From Turritopsis dohrnii (taxonomy: Eukaryota > Cnidaria > Hydrozoa > Anthoathecata > Oceaniidae), in NCBI GenBank assembly GCA_027922465.2, contig BQMF02000048.1, positions 992,001 to 1,056,000 of the forward strand: 64,000 nucleotides of DNA. Direction: 5' to 3'. Of the stretch, positions 1 to 11,148 are shown one piece after another. A program made the position numbers and the translations under genes. Position 1 is the first letter of the stretch, and each line of letters starts with the position of its first letter. The notes beneath the pieces were generated by a model, which searched no databases, was not told the DNA's origin, and was given only the letters and a program-made list of their open reading frames with translations.

Positions 1-290
1 TCGTATTGACGTTAGATTTTTCATCACGGGCAACCATTGCATTGCATCTTCAATCGATACAATTTATTTTACAAAGTGAAAAAAGCCGATGCACACGCAG
101 CGCGTATTTTTATTTTTGATGGGTTTAAGATCTTCCAAGTAAAACGACTGTTCTGCGCTCCTATATTTAAAGTACTTACAGCACTGATACCCTTTCTGTT
201 CGTCATGCTGTGATTTAATTTTTCGAAACCATTTTTGAGACGTCACTTTCAGAATTAAAACCCGTAAAAAATTTTTACACGGGATACTAG
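1..290 (+). repeat. Diverged 3' part of a Helitron-like family B unit
   Basis: The stretch near 30-55 resembles a conserved block of the tandem units at 61-64 kb (cattgcattgcatc followed by caatcga). The last bases form a short hairpin (gtaaaaaatttttac, 262-276), then a spacer, then CTAG at 287-290 followed by T. This is the same 3' end seen at 52753 and in the 61-64 kb array. The middle (about 60-230) differs from the other units, so this is a diverged or recombined copy whose 5' end lies outside the window. Confidence 0.55.
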
Positions 291-1420
291 TATTCAATAT
301 ATATGTGACGATTCAAGGGAAAATCACTACAAGCGATAATAGCGCTTTATACAAAGTGCTAATAGCGCTAAAAGAACAATGGGTTTTAGCGCTAATTTGT
401 TCTTATTTACAGATGTAGTAACAATATTAGTGATAAATTTAGCGCTTGTAGTTTTATCATTATCACTATTATCGCTTATAAATATCGCTCTTTACGAAAA
501 AGCGCTAAATTTTAGCGATAAGTATTTGATTTATCACTAAATTATTCGTATAATAATGTTGGTTCAATTAATTATGCGAAACGGACAGAATATCGAATGA
601 GATAAAAGTGAAATCGTTTATATAATTAATATCCTCTAAGGGGACAGATTACCGTTATTATCGTTAAAAAGCTTTGTTCAAGTCCTTTGTTTATACAATT
701 TCACATATCCATATGTTGTTTTATGAAGTTCTCAAATAACAGTGATTTAATTATTGTTTCGCCAAATAGCAATAAATACAAAACAAACTCGCTTGTTTTG
801 ACAAACTCTGATTCATTGTGTTATGACTGAACGAGCGGACATATTTCTCGAGGAATAAAAAGTTTCCGAAACGCTTTTTATTTTATTTGTTATTCCGGCA
901 CCTTCAGCACAAATCTGAAAGCCAATTTAAAATACTGTGTTATTCGATTTGGTAATGTATTATTTTGAAACATTTACAGGTAGCACCTGCTTGTGTATTA
1001 AATTGAACTTAATTGACTGGTTCTTATATTCAGTTGGAGATTAAAGATACAGAAGTTAGTTTGAAAGCAACCACAAGTAGAAACCATCTGCGATAGTTCT
1101 TTTTTCTAGATTGTTCGATTGCCATTCTATAAGCTCTTGGGAGAAACCTTTTACAATATTAAAGACACATTACATTAAAAGTTTTTTCGATAGAAAAACC
1201 TTTATTATTATTCTTTCGAAAGACATTTCACTTGCACTGGGTGGAGATGTACCCTTAATTAAATTGATCACAACGTTTTTAGTGATCATTATTAGCGACC
1301 TTAAGTTGAGCAACGTACAACGGCAACGACAACCTGTTGGTTGCCCTCGCGTCGTAAGTTTTCGTTTTCGTTTTTGTACCTTAAGTTTGCACGAGCATAA
1401 CATAAGCAGTGACAAGTAAG

Positions 1421-2488
1421 ATGGTGTACTTAAGAGAGATTCGACAAGCTCTTCTTTTTGCTTATACTTCTGATTTAATAGATGATGGTGAGTTTGCTGT
1501 TCTCTTTGATGTTAACCAGTCGAAGAATCCTGATATCCCGTACTGGAAGTATGACAAGTTTGATTTAGACTCTCTTACCGATGACGAGTGCAAAACAGAC
1601 TTAAGATTTTATCCAGCTGATGTATACGAATTGAAGGATGTTTTAGACCTGCCCGATGAAATTTTATGCTACAATAATGTTCGAATTTGCTCAACTGAAG
1701 CGTTATGTGTTGCATTAAAAAGGTTTGCATATCCGTGCAGATACACAGACATGATACCAATGTTTGGGAGAGCTGTTCCACAGTTATCAATCATAACAAA
1801 CCATATTACAAACTTTTTATACCGCCGATGGAACCACCTGTTAACAGATCTTAATCAGCCATGGCTTTCTCCTCAAAATTTCGCGTACGTTATCCACGCT
1901 AAAGGAGCAGCTCTTACAAATTGCTGGGGTTTCATAGATGGAACTGTGCGACCTGTGTGTCGACCAGGACAAAACCAAAGGGTGTTGTATAATGGGCATA
2001 AGAAAGTCCATGCAATCAAATTTCAAAGTGTGGTTACACCTTCAGGTTTGATTGCAAACTTATTTGGACCTGTTGAAGGGAGAAGGCATGATAGTGGAAT
2101 GCTGGCAATGTCTAGACTTCTTCCAAGATTACAGCAACATGCAATTGATACTAACGGTAATATATTATGCATATATGGGGACCCAGCGTATCCCCTTCGA
2201 CCCCAGCTGCAATGTCCTTTCAAATCTGCTAATATCACACCCGTGCAAGCATTGTGGAATCAATCAATGAGCGAAGTTAGAACTTCTGTTGAGTGGATAT
2301 TCGGGGACATTATAAACTACTTCAAATTCCTCGACTTTAAAAAGAACTTGAAAATTGAGTTGAGTGCAGTTGGCAAAATGTATACTGTAGCTGCCTTATT
2401 GCATAATGCTAGAGCAATTCTATATGGGACACAAACTTCCACTTTTTTTGATTTGGAACCTCCTAGTTTAAGGGAATATTTCCAATAA
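1421..2488 (+). CDS. Harbinger (HARBI1-like) transposase nuclease
   Basis: An intronless ORF of 355 codons from ATG 1421; an upstream in-frame GTG at 1409 is not needed. It is a DDE nuclease of the DDE_Tnp_4 type that cuts and joins transposon ends in the nucleus. The catalytic triad is visible: the first Asp in GFIDGT (about residue 173), the second in YGDPAY (about 254) and the Glu in SVEWIFGD (about 291). The RRHDSGM block (about 221-227), typical of HARBI1 proteins, lies between them. The length matches the family (about 350 aa). It has no DNA-binding domain and should need the Myb-like partner encoded convergently at 2873-3640. No stop or frameshift is seen, so the gene is potentially functional. 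Confidence 0.9.
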   Translation: MVYLREIRQALLFAYTSDLIDDGEFAVLFDVNQSKNPDIPYWKYDKFDLDSLTDDECKTDLRFYPADVYELKDVLDLPDEILCYNNVRICSTEALCVALKRFAYPCRYTDMIPMFGRAVPQLSIITNHITNFLYRRWNHLLTDLNQPWLSPQNFAYVIHAKGAALTNCWGFIDGTVRPVCRPGQNQRVLYNGHKKVHAIKFQSVVTPSGLIANLFGPVEGRRHDSGMLAMSRLLPRLQQHAIDTNGNILCIYGDPAYPLRPQLQCPFKSANITPVQALWNQSMSEVRTSVEWIFGDIINYFKFLDFKKNLKIELSAVGKMYTVAALLHNARAILYGTQTSTFFDLEPPSLREYFQ

Positions 2489-2872
2489 GTGAGACGTTAC
2501 TTAATATGAGAACTTGTCTTTATTAACAAAATGTAAACAATCTTGTTAAGATATATGTACAGCAATTGTTGTCTAGACAGGAAAATACAGACAAGTTTTC
2601 CAGACAAGAAAACATTTGAAAAATATGTACAGTTTATGAGTAATAAAAAAAAGAGATCAATAAAAAACTTCTTTGTTTAGATTACAAGGATACACTTTAG
2701 GGCTGTTGAAAAAATATCGTTTCTGTATGTATATATAAAAAAAAATATAACACAAGTAAAAAACTTTAATTTCTCCCGGGCTGTTAAGGAAAAAAAAGAA
2801 CATAAACAAACATATGAACATAATAAATATAATATAAACATAATAAAAACATGCAATAAACTTAGCTAGAAC

Positions 2873-3640
2873 TTAATTGTTTTTATTTTTAAGAACTTCA
2901 AATAAAGCAACCATCAACTGTTGCTGTTGTTGTTGCTGTTGTTGCATACCTTGAAAGAAAGCTACATTTAATTGCTGTTGTTGTTCTACTTGTGTTTGTT
3001 GAAGACGAATTTTTTCTCTCTCTCTTTCATTAACCATTTCTTCAATTCTACTTTTTTCTTTAAGCTCCTCTCTCTTAAAGTTTATTTCCATTTGTTTAAT
3101 TTCTTTATCTGAGTCAGCTTTCTCTTTTAAAAAACGAAATGTTTCAGTTCCAGTGTTTCTACGCTTTGGTGGTTGGGGTTCATCATCTGAGTTTCTTTTT
3201 AATGTTTCCCTAAATGTCTCTAAACTTTGTTGTCTCATCTCCTTGCCCTGGGCAAGGTCTTTTTGGTAATTTTTTGCAATTGGTAGTTGTTGGGTCTCTC
3301 TAAAACGCTCCATAATGTCTCTGATAGCTCGATGTATTTCTGATTCCTCCTCTGGACAAATCCCAGTTGCTTGTTCTTCTGCTCGAACTTTTTCTTTAAA
3401 TTTTTTCTCTAAGTAGTTGTATCTGTCACGTACAGATCGCTGGCTTACTTTATAAAACAATTCATCATCTTGAAATTTATTCAGTGATTCAGCAATTCTC
3501 TCCCAGCACTTTCCACGTTCTTCACTCCCATGCTTGTGAGAGAAGGGCTCAAATGACAGGATTTCTCTTAATAAATTTATATCATGTTCGTCGCTCCACT
3601 TCATTCTTTGTCTATAAATATGAAAGTGAAAAAGTTGCAT
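2873..3640 (-). CDS. Harbinger-associated Myb/SANT-like DNA-binding protein
   Basis: A 255-residue ORF. The N-terminal half (about residues 13-95) has the spaced Trp/aromatic pattern of a Myb/SANT-like trihelix domain (MKWSDEHDINLLREI, then KCWERIAESLNK, then VRDRYNYLEKKF). The middle is a basic linker (PPKRRNTGTE). The C-terminal 90 residues are Glu/Lys/Gln-rich and likely coiled-coil, ending in two glutamine runs. In PIF/Harbinger elements this second protein binds the transposon ends and helps import the nuclease. The reading frame is clean and lies within the same terminal repeats as the nuclease gene. Met13 is an equally good start, because the domain begins there. It could be a domesticated Myb-like gene, but its position makes transposon ownership far likelier. 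Confidence 0.82.
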   Translation of the reverse strand: MQLFHFHIYRQRMKWSDEHDINLLREILSFEPFSHKHGSEERGKCWERIAESLNKFQDDELFYKVSQRSVRDRYNYLEKKFKEKVRAEEQATGICPEEESEIHRAIRDIMERFRETQQLPIAKNYQKDLAQGKEMRQQSLETFRETLKRNSDDEPQPPKRRNTGTETFRFLKEKADSDKEIKQMEINFKREELKEKSRIEEMVNEREREKIRLQQTQVEQQQQLNVAFFQGMQQQQQQQQQLMVALFEVLKNKNN

Positions 3641-4390
3641 AATATAAACTAAAAGTATTTCGCAAAATATCGAACAGCTAGAGATTTAGTAAAAAATGAA
3701 TTATCAAAGGTTAGAAAGTATGGAAACAACAAAACTAAACAACTCACTGTGTTTCCTCAGCCATCATTTTGAATGCATGTGTTTCGTCGCCAGACAACGT
3801 GGAAATGGCTGATTTCACGTTCAGGTTAGAGTTCTACAACGTAATTCTGAAAATGCGCATGCGTATTACGACAAGGGGATTCCTTTATGTTTTCGTTGTC
3901 GTCGTACGTTGCTCAACTTAAGGTCGCTATTGACTCCTGTCACTGCATCGATAATGTGTTTAGGTTCAACATTGGGATGAAGTAGGAATGTAGGAAGGGG
4001 AAAATGAAAACATTTTAACTTCGGCTTGACGAGTTGCGAAAGTTCTCTTTTGAAATACTCACCTTCGTTTAAATAAAATAACACCTGTTTCCTTCGGCTT
4101 TTCGTGAAGTTTATGTGAAAGATTGTCTGAAGGTTGTGTTTACACATACAAGTAAACTTCAAAACCATAATTGAAAAACGTTTATATAAAAAACACGGAA
4201 AGATGAATAATATTTATGATGAATATTAGCAACAAATTAATTATTCTCGAATAATTAAACAAGAAAGCGCTTTTTGTGCTGCTTATATTTATCGCTAAGT
4301 TCCTCAATGTTAGCGATAAATTTAGCGCTACTTCCCGATGCGAGCGCTATTATCGCTTGTAGTGATTTTCCCTTGAATCGTCACATATAT

Positions 4391-4510
4391 TATTTCGACG
4401 TACGCACAAAGATTTCGACATACGCACAAAGATTTCGACGTACGCACAATGATTTCGATGTACGCACAATGATTTCGATGTACACACGAAGATTTCGACG
4501 TACACGAAAT
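4391..4510 (+). repeat. 20-bp minisatellite, six copies
   Basis: Six direct copies of a 20-bp unit (gatttcgacgtacgcacaaa and variants) are head to tail with no spacers, immediately beyond the right end of the TIR element. Late copies carry c-to-t and c-to-a changes. The apparent ORFs on both strands here only reflect the repeat. Bases 4511-4960 hold no recognisable gene. Confidence 0.9.
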
Positions 4511-4966
4511 GATTTGGTGGGAAAAGGTTTATTTGTTTATTAATCTCACCAAACACATGACGTCGTTATGACGTTATTGCGATGTCTGAATTTGGTTAAA
4601 AAGTCATATGACTTCTTTATGACCTTTTCATGATGTCACTTAAAGTCATTTAATATGACGTCAGCAAGGTGACGGAATCACGGCCAAACCATGAACTAAA
4701 AGGTCGTGCTTACACCACATAAGCCTAAGATCAGATTAGAATGTGAAATAATGGTAGTGTCGTTCTGAATTTTCGTCTGCCGAACACAAATTTCCGAACA
4801 TGGCTTTCGGTAAAAAACTTGATCTGACAAATTTATTTCCCTCTTTCTCCTCAATTTTATTCCCTGCATCATCTTATTTTTATTTCCAGTGTGCATGTTT
4901 TGCGCATCCTCTCCTTCTCGCGCCTGGTTTGTATCGATTGTGAGTGGCTTACCACATGGCTCAAAA

Positions 4967-5038
4967 ACAAAGCAAAAGCTTTTCGGTATGTTATACCATC
5001 ATCAGTGTTGTTAACATACCGGAAAGCTTTTGCTTTGT
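4967..5038. repeat. Foldback hairpin, 27-bp arms
   Basis: The arm at 4967-4993 and the arm at 5012-5038 are inverted copies matching at 26 of 27 positions, around an 18-base loop. The loop contains ccatcatcag, which also occurs in the unrelated hairpin at 38867-38979. It is a miniature foldback element or the relic of one. Confidence 0.75.
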
Positions 5039-5229
5039 TATTAAAAACTTGTTGTTTTTTATTTAAATGATTCATATACATGATGGCAAAAATATTAAAT
5101 AACTATTATATATTGAAAGTGACGGAATTTAAATTTAATCGTAAAATGTCATAATAAAAAGCTGTCAGAAGATTTTTATTTTTCTTTGCAGTTTATACAG
5201 AATATGCGACATGCTTTTTATTTACCGTA

Positions 5230-5707
5230 ATGCTTCGATTAGACGCCCGGGGCGTTTATTAAATTTTTTGAATTTTTAGGGGGGGGCGTCTATTCGAGGG
5301 GGGCGTTTAAAAGAGGGGGGCGTCTATTGAATTTTTGTGAAACTCTTCTTTTTCGTAAGTATAAACTAAACATAAACATCGATAAAAAATATACAAAATT
5401 AAACTTCAAGATCTTCGTCAATAAAGACAAAGTTTCCAACTGTTAGTTTAAAATTTAAAAAGAAAGGCGTCTATCGCAAATTTCCATATTTTTATACAAA
5501 ATGAAAACATTGAGGCTGAAACAATGCAATGTAGTAGTTCTACATGCCTTAATTAGTGTGTCTCTAATAAACGCCCCTCTCTAGAGGGGGCGTCTATTCG
5601 AGGGGGGCGTCTAATAGAGGGGGGCGTTTATTTAAAAATCTGGTGAAAAGGGGGGGCGTCTATTCGAGGGGGGCGTTTAAAAGAAGGGGGGCGTTTAATC
5701 GATGCAT
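5230..5707. mobile_element. G-rich TA-flanked TIR element
   Basis: Imperfect terminal inverted repeats (tgcttcgattagacgccc at the left against tgcatcgattaaacgccc read from the right) are flanked by TA at 5228-5229 and 5708-5709. The interior carries at least eight copies of a G-run motif, GGGGGGCGT(C/T)TA, separated by ttcgag or aaaaga, and an AT-rich centre. There is no coding potential. The multiple G6-G8 runs on one strand could form quadruplexes. This fits a non-autonomous DNA transposon; the superfamily is not certain. Confidence 0.6.
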
Positions 5708-5709
5708 TA

Positions 5710-8574
5710 ATTTCTCCCGAAATAACAAGTTTGTTATTACATGTGTTCACACGGTTTACTCTGGTCTGACCATGTGGTAAAAAAAGATGGTGGTTATTCG
5801 ATCGACAAGTTTTGTTTAGAAGGCTTCGATTCAGCATGCAGCCACATAACAAGACTTTTCTGGAAATGTATAATATAATGGCTTTCACAAATTTTGTTGA
5901 GACATAGTAGATGACGCAACAGGCGATTAGAAATCGAAAGGTTCTTGTTGACATAGGAAGCTAGTATTTCTGAACACGAATAAGATAATGTTGAAATATA
6001 TACTGTTCCAAAGGGGAGAATGATGATGGTGATTATAATTTGAGTATTGATGATGAAAATTTGAAGAAGCCTTCATGAGTGTTTCAGGTTACACAGCACG
6101 CATGATGATTCTGGTACTACTGTAGATGCTTATCAAAGCTTGGTAAGTTAATTTTAGTGTATTTTTTATTTTGGATTTTTTTGAATTTTTACTTTACTGA
6201 TGTCATGACTATGTTCAATAAAAGTTAATTTCAAGTGTAGTTTGCACAAGCTTTCAAAAAAAATTATCTTTAAAAAGCAATGTTAAGTTGTAATGTTATT
6301 TTTCAGCTTGCTATGGTGTCAAGAAAAGGTTGTAAAGATGTGAGAGAGAACAAATACAAATATATATATCGTTATGGTAAGTATGTTCTTTTCGTCATTA
6401 AGAATCACTAAATTTTAGTCTGGAAGCGGAGGCGTAGCTGGAGCTCAGTGAAAATTTGTGGAGGAGAGCTTAGTCATTTAAATTAGAACAGAAAAACGTG
6501 TAAGTAACCTAATCCATACATAAGACTGAAAAGAAGTATCACAATGTTGGACACCTACACTTTTTTATTGACCCTGAATAAGCCTATCGTAAGAGTAGGC
6601 TAGTTGACCTAATATCAAGGATGTGACACCAAAGAACAGATGGCCCCACAACTCAAGTGGTTTCTTGCTTTTTGATCGAAGACAAGGGAGGGATAATATA
6701 AGAAAATACTTTTACCTATAATGTATCCCATTTCTACAGAATCTTGGTTAATAGGGTCGTGTTGTATAACAATATTCTAGACTAATTTTTTCGTTGATTG
6801 AAGGAGACATAAAAATGTTTATGCAATGTTTCTGCACTTCATTTTTAAGGCTAACTAATGACGATTGCATTGCTGTTTGAGTATAGCCTTGGTGGCATAA
6901 AGAAAAATGAAAACTTGTAGCCATATATCATGTTATTGCGTGTAGGTATGTATTTATTTAATTTTATTTCACATACAATTTTATCCATCACAATTTTTAC
7001 TTGTAGGAGTATATACTTTCTTAAGATTTTAAACCTGTGTCATGGATACTATTGAAAGTAATGTGACTCTGTTTTAAGTACGACATTTTTGTTATCATTT
7101 TATATTTTTATTGCTTTTTCTCTCTTTTAGGCGATTTACTGGCTACTCAGAACTCCGCAGATATGAGTAAACAAAGCGCATATCAATGTTTTGAAACATG
7201 CTCCTGAAAAATTAGAGAAGAGCAAACAAACTAAAAGAAACAGTTTTCTTGTGTTGTATTTTTCCACACTCTTATACATGAATTTCATTATTATCAGGTT
7301 TTCCATTTTCGACTAAGATCTAATTTGAGCTCAACATGTGACACTCTGTTATACAGTGTGCACTCAATAAGGCAAACCTCACTTATCCAATGTTCTACTT
7401 AACCGATTTTCGTGAAAATGAATTAATTATGAATAATAATGGAAAAAGAATAACGAAAAATAAGGCTTCACAAATTACCATATTTCTTTGTACAGCTACA
7501 CATTTTTGACCGCACTATCGATTTTTTCAAAGCATTGTATTTATCACATTTTGTATTTTGTATCACATTTTGTATTTATCTTCATTTGGATGCCTGTAGC
7601 ACTTTCATTTTAAAAATGTGACTAGTGATATGGTTTTTATGTTTTCATCTTTATAGAAATCAAATGTTTTGCCATAAACATTCAAACAACCACAGAGAAT
7701 TCAAACATTCTTTTCAGAGGAAAGTTCCACTTTGCTGATTGAATTAAGTACATCCAAGGGACTGTAAAAATCTGTTCACTTAATGAAAGTTTCAACTAAA
7801 GAAGTTTCCACTTATCGAGGGCATACTAGAGAAATGATGGAGTTGGTCTTATTAAATTTAGGTCTGTTCTTCTGCTTTGATCACGAAATCGATCATAATT
7901 TTTCTTAACATGGTTTAACATATAGGATCAGTTGATTTTTAGTTGTTATTTATATACAAGTATTTCTCTACGGATATTTTTACCAGTGGTATATATCCAG
8001 AAGATGTTTCAACTGAGTATGCATTAATTTATTCCTATTATGCCTTCCATAAGGACCAAATTCTTGCTTTGCATCATGGCTTAAGCACGTTTAAAAGATT
8101 TAGAGACTTAATATAACTGACGATTTGCTGTTTACGTCACGTATTTTTAAAGCGTGCTGTGGTAACACTGTTATTTATCATTGTTAACTAATTTATACTA
8201 ACATTTATGAACGACGTTTCATCTGTAATACCTAATATTTTATTGTAAGTTGTTTATAGTTATGTTATACGAAGTTATACTTTAAGTTTTCCATTGCACG
8301 CTATGGTTCTGCTATTATGTATCAAATCTTTATCGAAAAGATTTTGACTTTTATTTACGGTGTAAATATTTTTACTAATGTTTGTGAAGGAAGTTTTATT
8401 TTTATAATCTAATTTTCTATCCTGATAAAGAATGTATAAGAGCTATATTTTTTTGTCAAGAAACGTGTTCTCCTACACCGGTTTGTTTTCTTCCCACCTC
8501 TCTGGACTTTTCTAATTTGAACTAACCGGTTGGAGTAAATTCAACGCATAGTCTCCTAGAAGCATTAAATAAAT
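5710..8574. other. No gene recognised
   Basis: AT-rich DNA without an ORF over 60 codons or a clear repeat boundary. Isolated splice-like signals occur (for example cttggtaagtt near 6140 and ttttcagcttg near 6302), but no exon chain could be built from them. Confidence 0.5.
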
Positions 8575-8737
8575 AGTTATAAGAACGTTATTAAAACGTT
8601 CAAGGAACGTTCAAGTGACAACGTCCTCAGGACGTCCTGTGGACGTCAGAAAATGACGTTGTCGCTTGTTCCACATGAGAACGTCATTATAACGTTATGT
8701 GATGACGTTTATATAACGTTTCGAGGACGTTCTTTTG
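8575..8737. repeat. ACGT-core palindrome cluster (small foldback element)
   Basis: About 12 ACGT-core hexamers (AACGTT, GACGTC and mixed forms) lie within about 150 bp. An inner inverted repeat (caagtgacaacgtc against gacgttgtcgcttg) and an outer pair (gaacgtta against ggacgttc) suggest a compact foldback element. No gene is present. Confidence 0.5.
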
Positions 8738-8771
8738 CCGGCTGGGTAGTTTCCAAATGTATTACGACAGT

Positions 8772-9786
8772 TCAGTCACATGATTTGTGCTTGAATGATT
8801 TCACGTGGTTACTTTCTCCGTAGTAAATCGCTTTCTCATTATCAGCAGTGGTAACTTCAGCCTTGTAAACTATACATGGTGTGAACCACTCGCCATTGAG
8901 TGGGAAATTTGGTTTATATCGACAATTACAAGGTCGCATAGGTTGCTGGTCGTGTTTGTTAAGAAGGTGTAAGTTATGCTGTGTAATGACGTTTGGTGTA
9001 CATGCATAGCTGAGCTTAATAGTGTTAGTATTAAAGATTTTGTACAGTTGGTGGCCTTTGACAAAATGTTTCGTAACAAGGTGCAAAATCTTTTTTTAAG
9101 AAACTTCCAAAGTTCGTACTAACATTCATATTGTATGGTGGATTGTACTATATCACATTTCGGTTCCACTTTTTATTTCCTTTCGCTGCATTGTGTTGGT
9201 CATACTTGAGAGTTACATTAAAACCACTTTCTCTAAGTGCTGTTTCGAAAGGTGATTTGGCTGCGTCGAACGTTTCCTTATTACACGACAGGTCGATTAA
9301 GCGACGGTTGATCATTTTTGGAAGTTGCTCCAAAATCGTTGGTGGGTGATTCCATTGTGCATTAATGTATAACTAGCAGTATTTAAAGTCTTATGAAACG
9401 TCAAGAAAATCGGTTGCAGGAAAATTCGTCTCGATTGTAATAGATACACCTTCGTCTTTGAACAATTTGATGACATCTTTACGCATCTTATCCATTTTTG
9501 GACCGTTTGCATTTTCTATTACAGCAAAACCACCATCTCTGTAAAGGCCTACTTTTTTCGTATTGATGATAGTGAACAGTTTCTTCAGGATGTAGAGACC
9601 AACTAATACGCAAATCTCTGCACCATCAAAACTACCCATTGTGACGTCAAATGATGAATTGGAACCTTTCTTGACCCATGCCACTTTGTTGTTTTCGAAT
9701 AATAACGATTTACGTGCAAGTATGATGATATTTATTGTTTCAGGAGGGATTTCCATCACGGATTGTGCGAAGGAAATCGCTTTCAT
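8772..9786 (-). pseudogene. Penelope-like retroelement remnant: RT C-terminal part plus GIY-YIG-type tail
   Basis: Three successive minus-strand frames read as one protein. Frame 9786-9391 has the RT palm region, with IPPETINIIILARKSLLFENN, FDVTMGSFDGAEICVLVG and GLYRDGG, the last expected to be YRDD. Frame 9333-9148 has the thumb-like segment (PKMINRRLIDLSCNKETFD, ALRESGF). Frame 9086-8772 has the Cys-rich linker (CNCRYKPNFPLNGE) and the start of the endonuclease-like tail (CIVYKAEV, IYYGESN). Frameshifts near 9390 and 9130, plus loss of the second catalytic Asp, show it is dead. The family call is from remembered similarity to cnidarian RT/GIY-YIG elements. An upstream piece of the same protein type is at 19977-20487. 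Confidence 0.7.
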
Positions 9787-11148
9787 TTTCAGGTATAGAT
9801 GGGTAAAATTCTGCTATGTTCTGCAGGTCGCGGGTTCAATCTGTTAAATTGAAGGGCCGACGGCATGAAATGTGTCCTTACGGGTATTGACGAATGAATC
9901 CCAAATTCTCTAAAGTGGTTTCCTGGTGTACTTCTGAGTTGCATACAATGTTTCTTTAGTGCAGTAGCTAACTATTCACTCTGCTGACATTATTTTGTAG
10001 TTGATGCAAAACTAGGAGAAAACAAAAAGAACTGAACGAACAAATTTTTTTCTCAAGTTTAAGTGATGATGCCGTTGTTTTTGTTTCTAAATCGATTAGC
10101 CGTTTGACGTTAGCTGAACTGCTTTAGTTTATATATACGATCGAACTTTTTACTTGTCTAAAGTAAATCTAATGACCAGTACTTATGAAAACTCTTGTGT
10201 TCTTAAGTAAAAGTATTGGCAATGTATAATCACAGGTCATTTGATTTACATTCATTGATTTACAAAACGGTGTTCTCATAAATTGCGTCACAACATCCAA
10301 ATGGCATTAATATTCAACAAGAATATCAATGACATTTATGCTTTTCACTATTGCAGTACGTGATAGCGATTATGAAATTTAAAATCAATGGGAAGGATAG
10401 AATTGTTTATGAGAAAGTCTAGTAGAAAATAGTCCATAGTTTTGTGTGTAAGAGGATCAGTTAGAGAGGAATTGTTAGAGAGGGTCATTTAGAAATGAGT
10501 TACTTTAAAGCTCTAATTATTCAAGATTTAACTCTGCGCTAAATAAACTATATCTTCTCTACACGTTCCAATCAGGTTAATGGAAAGCCAGCTTTAATAG
10601 TAACTACGGGATCATTGCGCGGAAAAAAATTTATGAAAAACTGCACCCTGCTGTGCGTTTTATAGTCTTTATTTTTAGTGGATTTGCGGAGATTAATTAG
10701 TTTTTTAAATTTAATTTTTGCGACCAGGATCTTTTGCACACCAATCAGCTTGAATTAACCTTAGTGGCAAATAAACGATCGTGACAGTCTCGTTGACTAC
10801 GTGAGTATTTCATCTTTAGAACCAATTGGCAGACTTCGGGCCAGAGACACAAGACTTCATCGTGTTTTCTGTACTCGATTGTGTTATATCTGGACAACAC
10901 AGACTTCGGAGTTCAGTTAGAAAACGTTTATTGTGGTACAAGGGGTGGGGTTCTTTCTTAAATAAAATGTAATCAATGACAGTGTCGAAATCCGCTGGAT
11001 GAAAGTTACGTTACACGTTTTAGAATTTCATATAAGATCATTGAAACATTACGAGCTATTTTGAACCGAAGACAAACAATTGTTATGAATTTTTAACAAC
11101 CTTTCGAAACGGTTACTTACAGCTCCAAGACGCAGTATTAAAGTTCAA
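9787..11148. other. No gene recognised
   Basis: Only short scattered ORFs. No family resemblance, terminal repeats or tandem structure were seen. Confidence 0.5.

Larger units (their letters stand above)
1294..3928 (+). mobile_element. PIF/Harbinger DNA transposon, apparently complete
   Basis: Inverted termini AGCGACCTTAAGTTGAGCAA (from 1294) and its reverse complement (ending 3928) are flanked by the 3-bp duplication ATT at 1291-1293 and 3929-3931. Inverted similarity continues for about 45 bp. The element is about 2.6 kb and encodes two convergent ORFs, a DDE nuclease (plus) and a Myb/SANT-like protein (minus). This is the standard two-gene organisation of PIF/Harbinger elements, whose 3-bp duplications are also typical. 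Both ORFs are open and the termini match, so recent or current mobility is plausible. It is inserted inside the larger TIR element 305-4384. Confidence 0.85.
305..4384. mobile_element. TIR transposon (non-autonomous) split by a Harbinger insertion
   Basis: The two ends are perfect inverted repeats of at least 40 bp: it starts gtgacgattcaaggg at 305 and ends with the reverse complement at 4384. Subterminal AGCGCT and GCGATAA motifs recur at both ends (about 330-540 and 4265-4360). The flanking bases are ATATAT on both sides, so the target duplication cannot be fixed: TA, ATAT or ATATAT all fit. Without the nested Harbinger (1294-3928) the element is about 1.44 kb and has no long ORF of its own, so it is probably non-autonomous. 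The superfamily is not recognised. Confidence 0.75.

Noticed and set aside
64..297. 77-codon minus-strand ORF at the window start
   Set aside because: It lies in the Helitron-like repeat piece and has no recognisable motif.
4391..4510. Regular 20-bp direct repeats as a CRISPR-like array
   Set aside because: There are no unique spacers. The units are contiguous, so it is a minisatellite in animal DNA.
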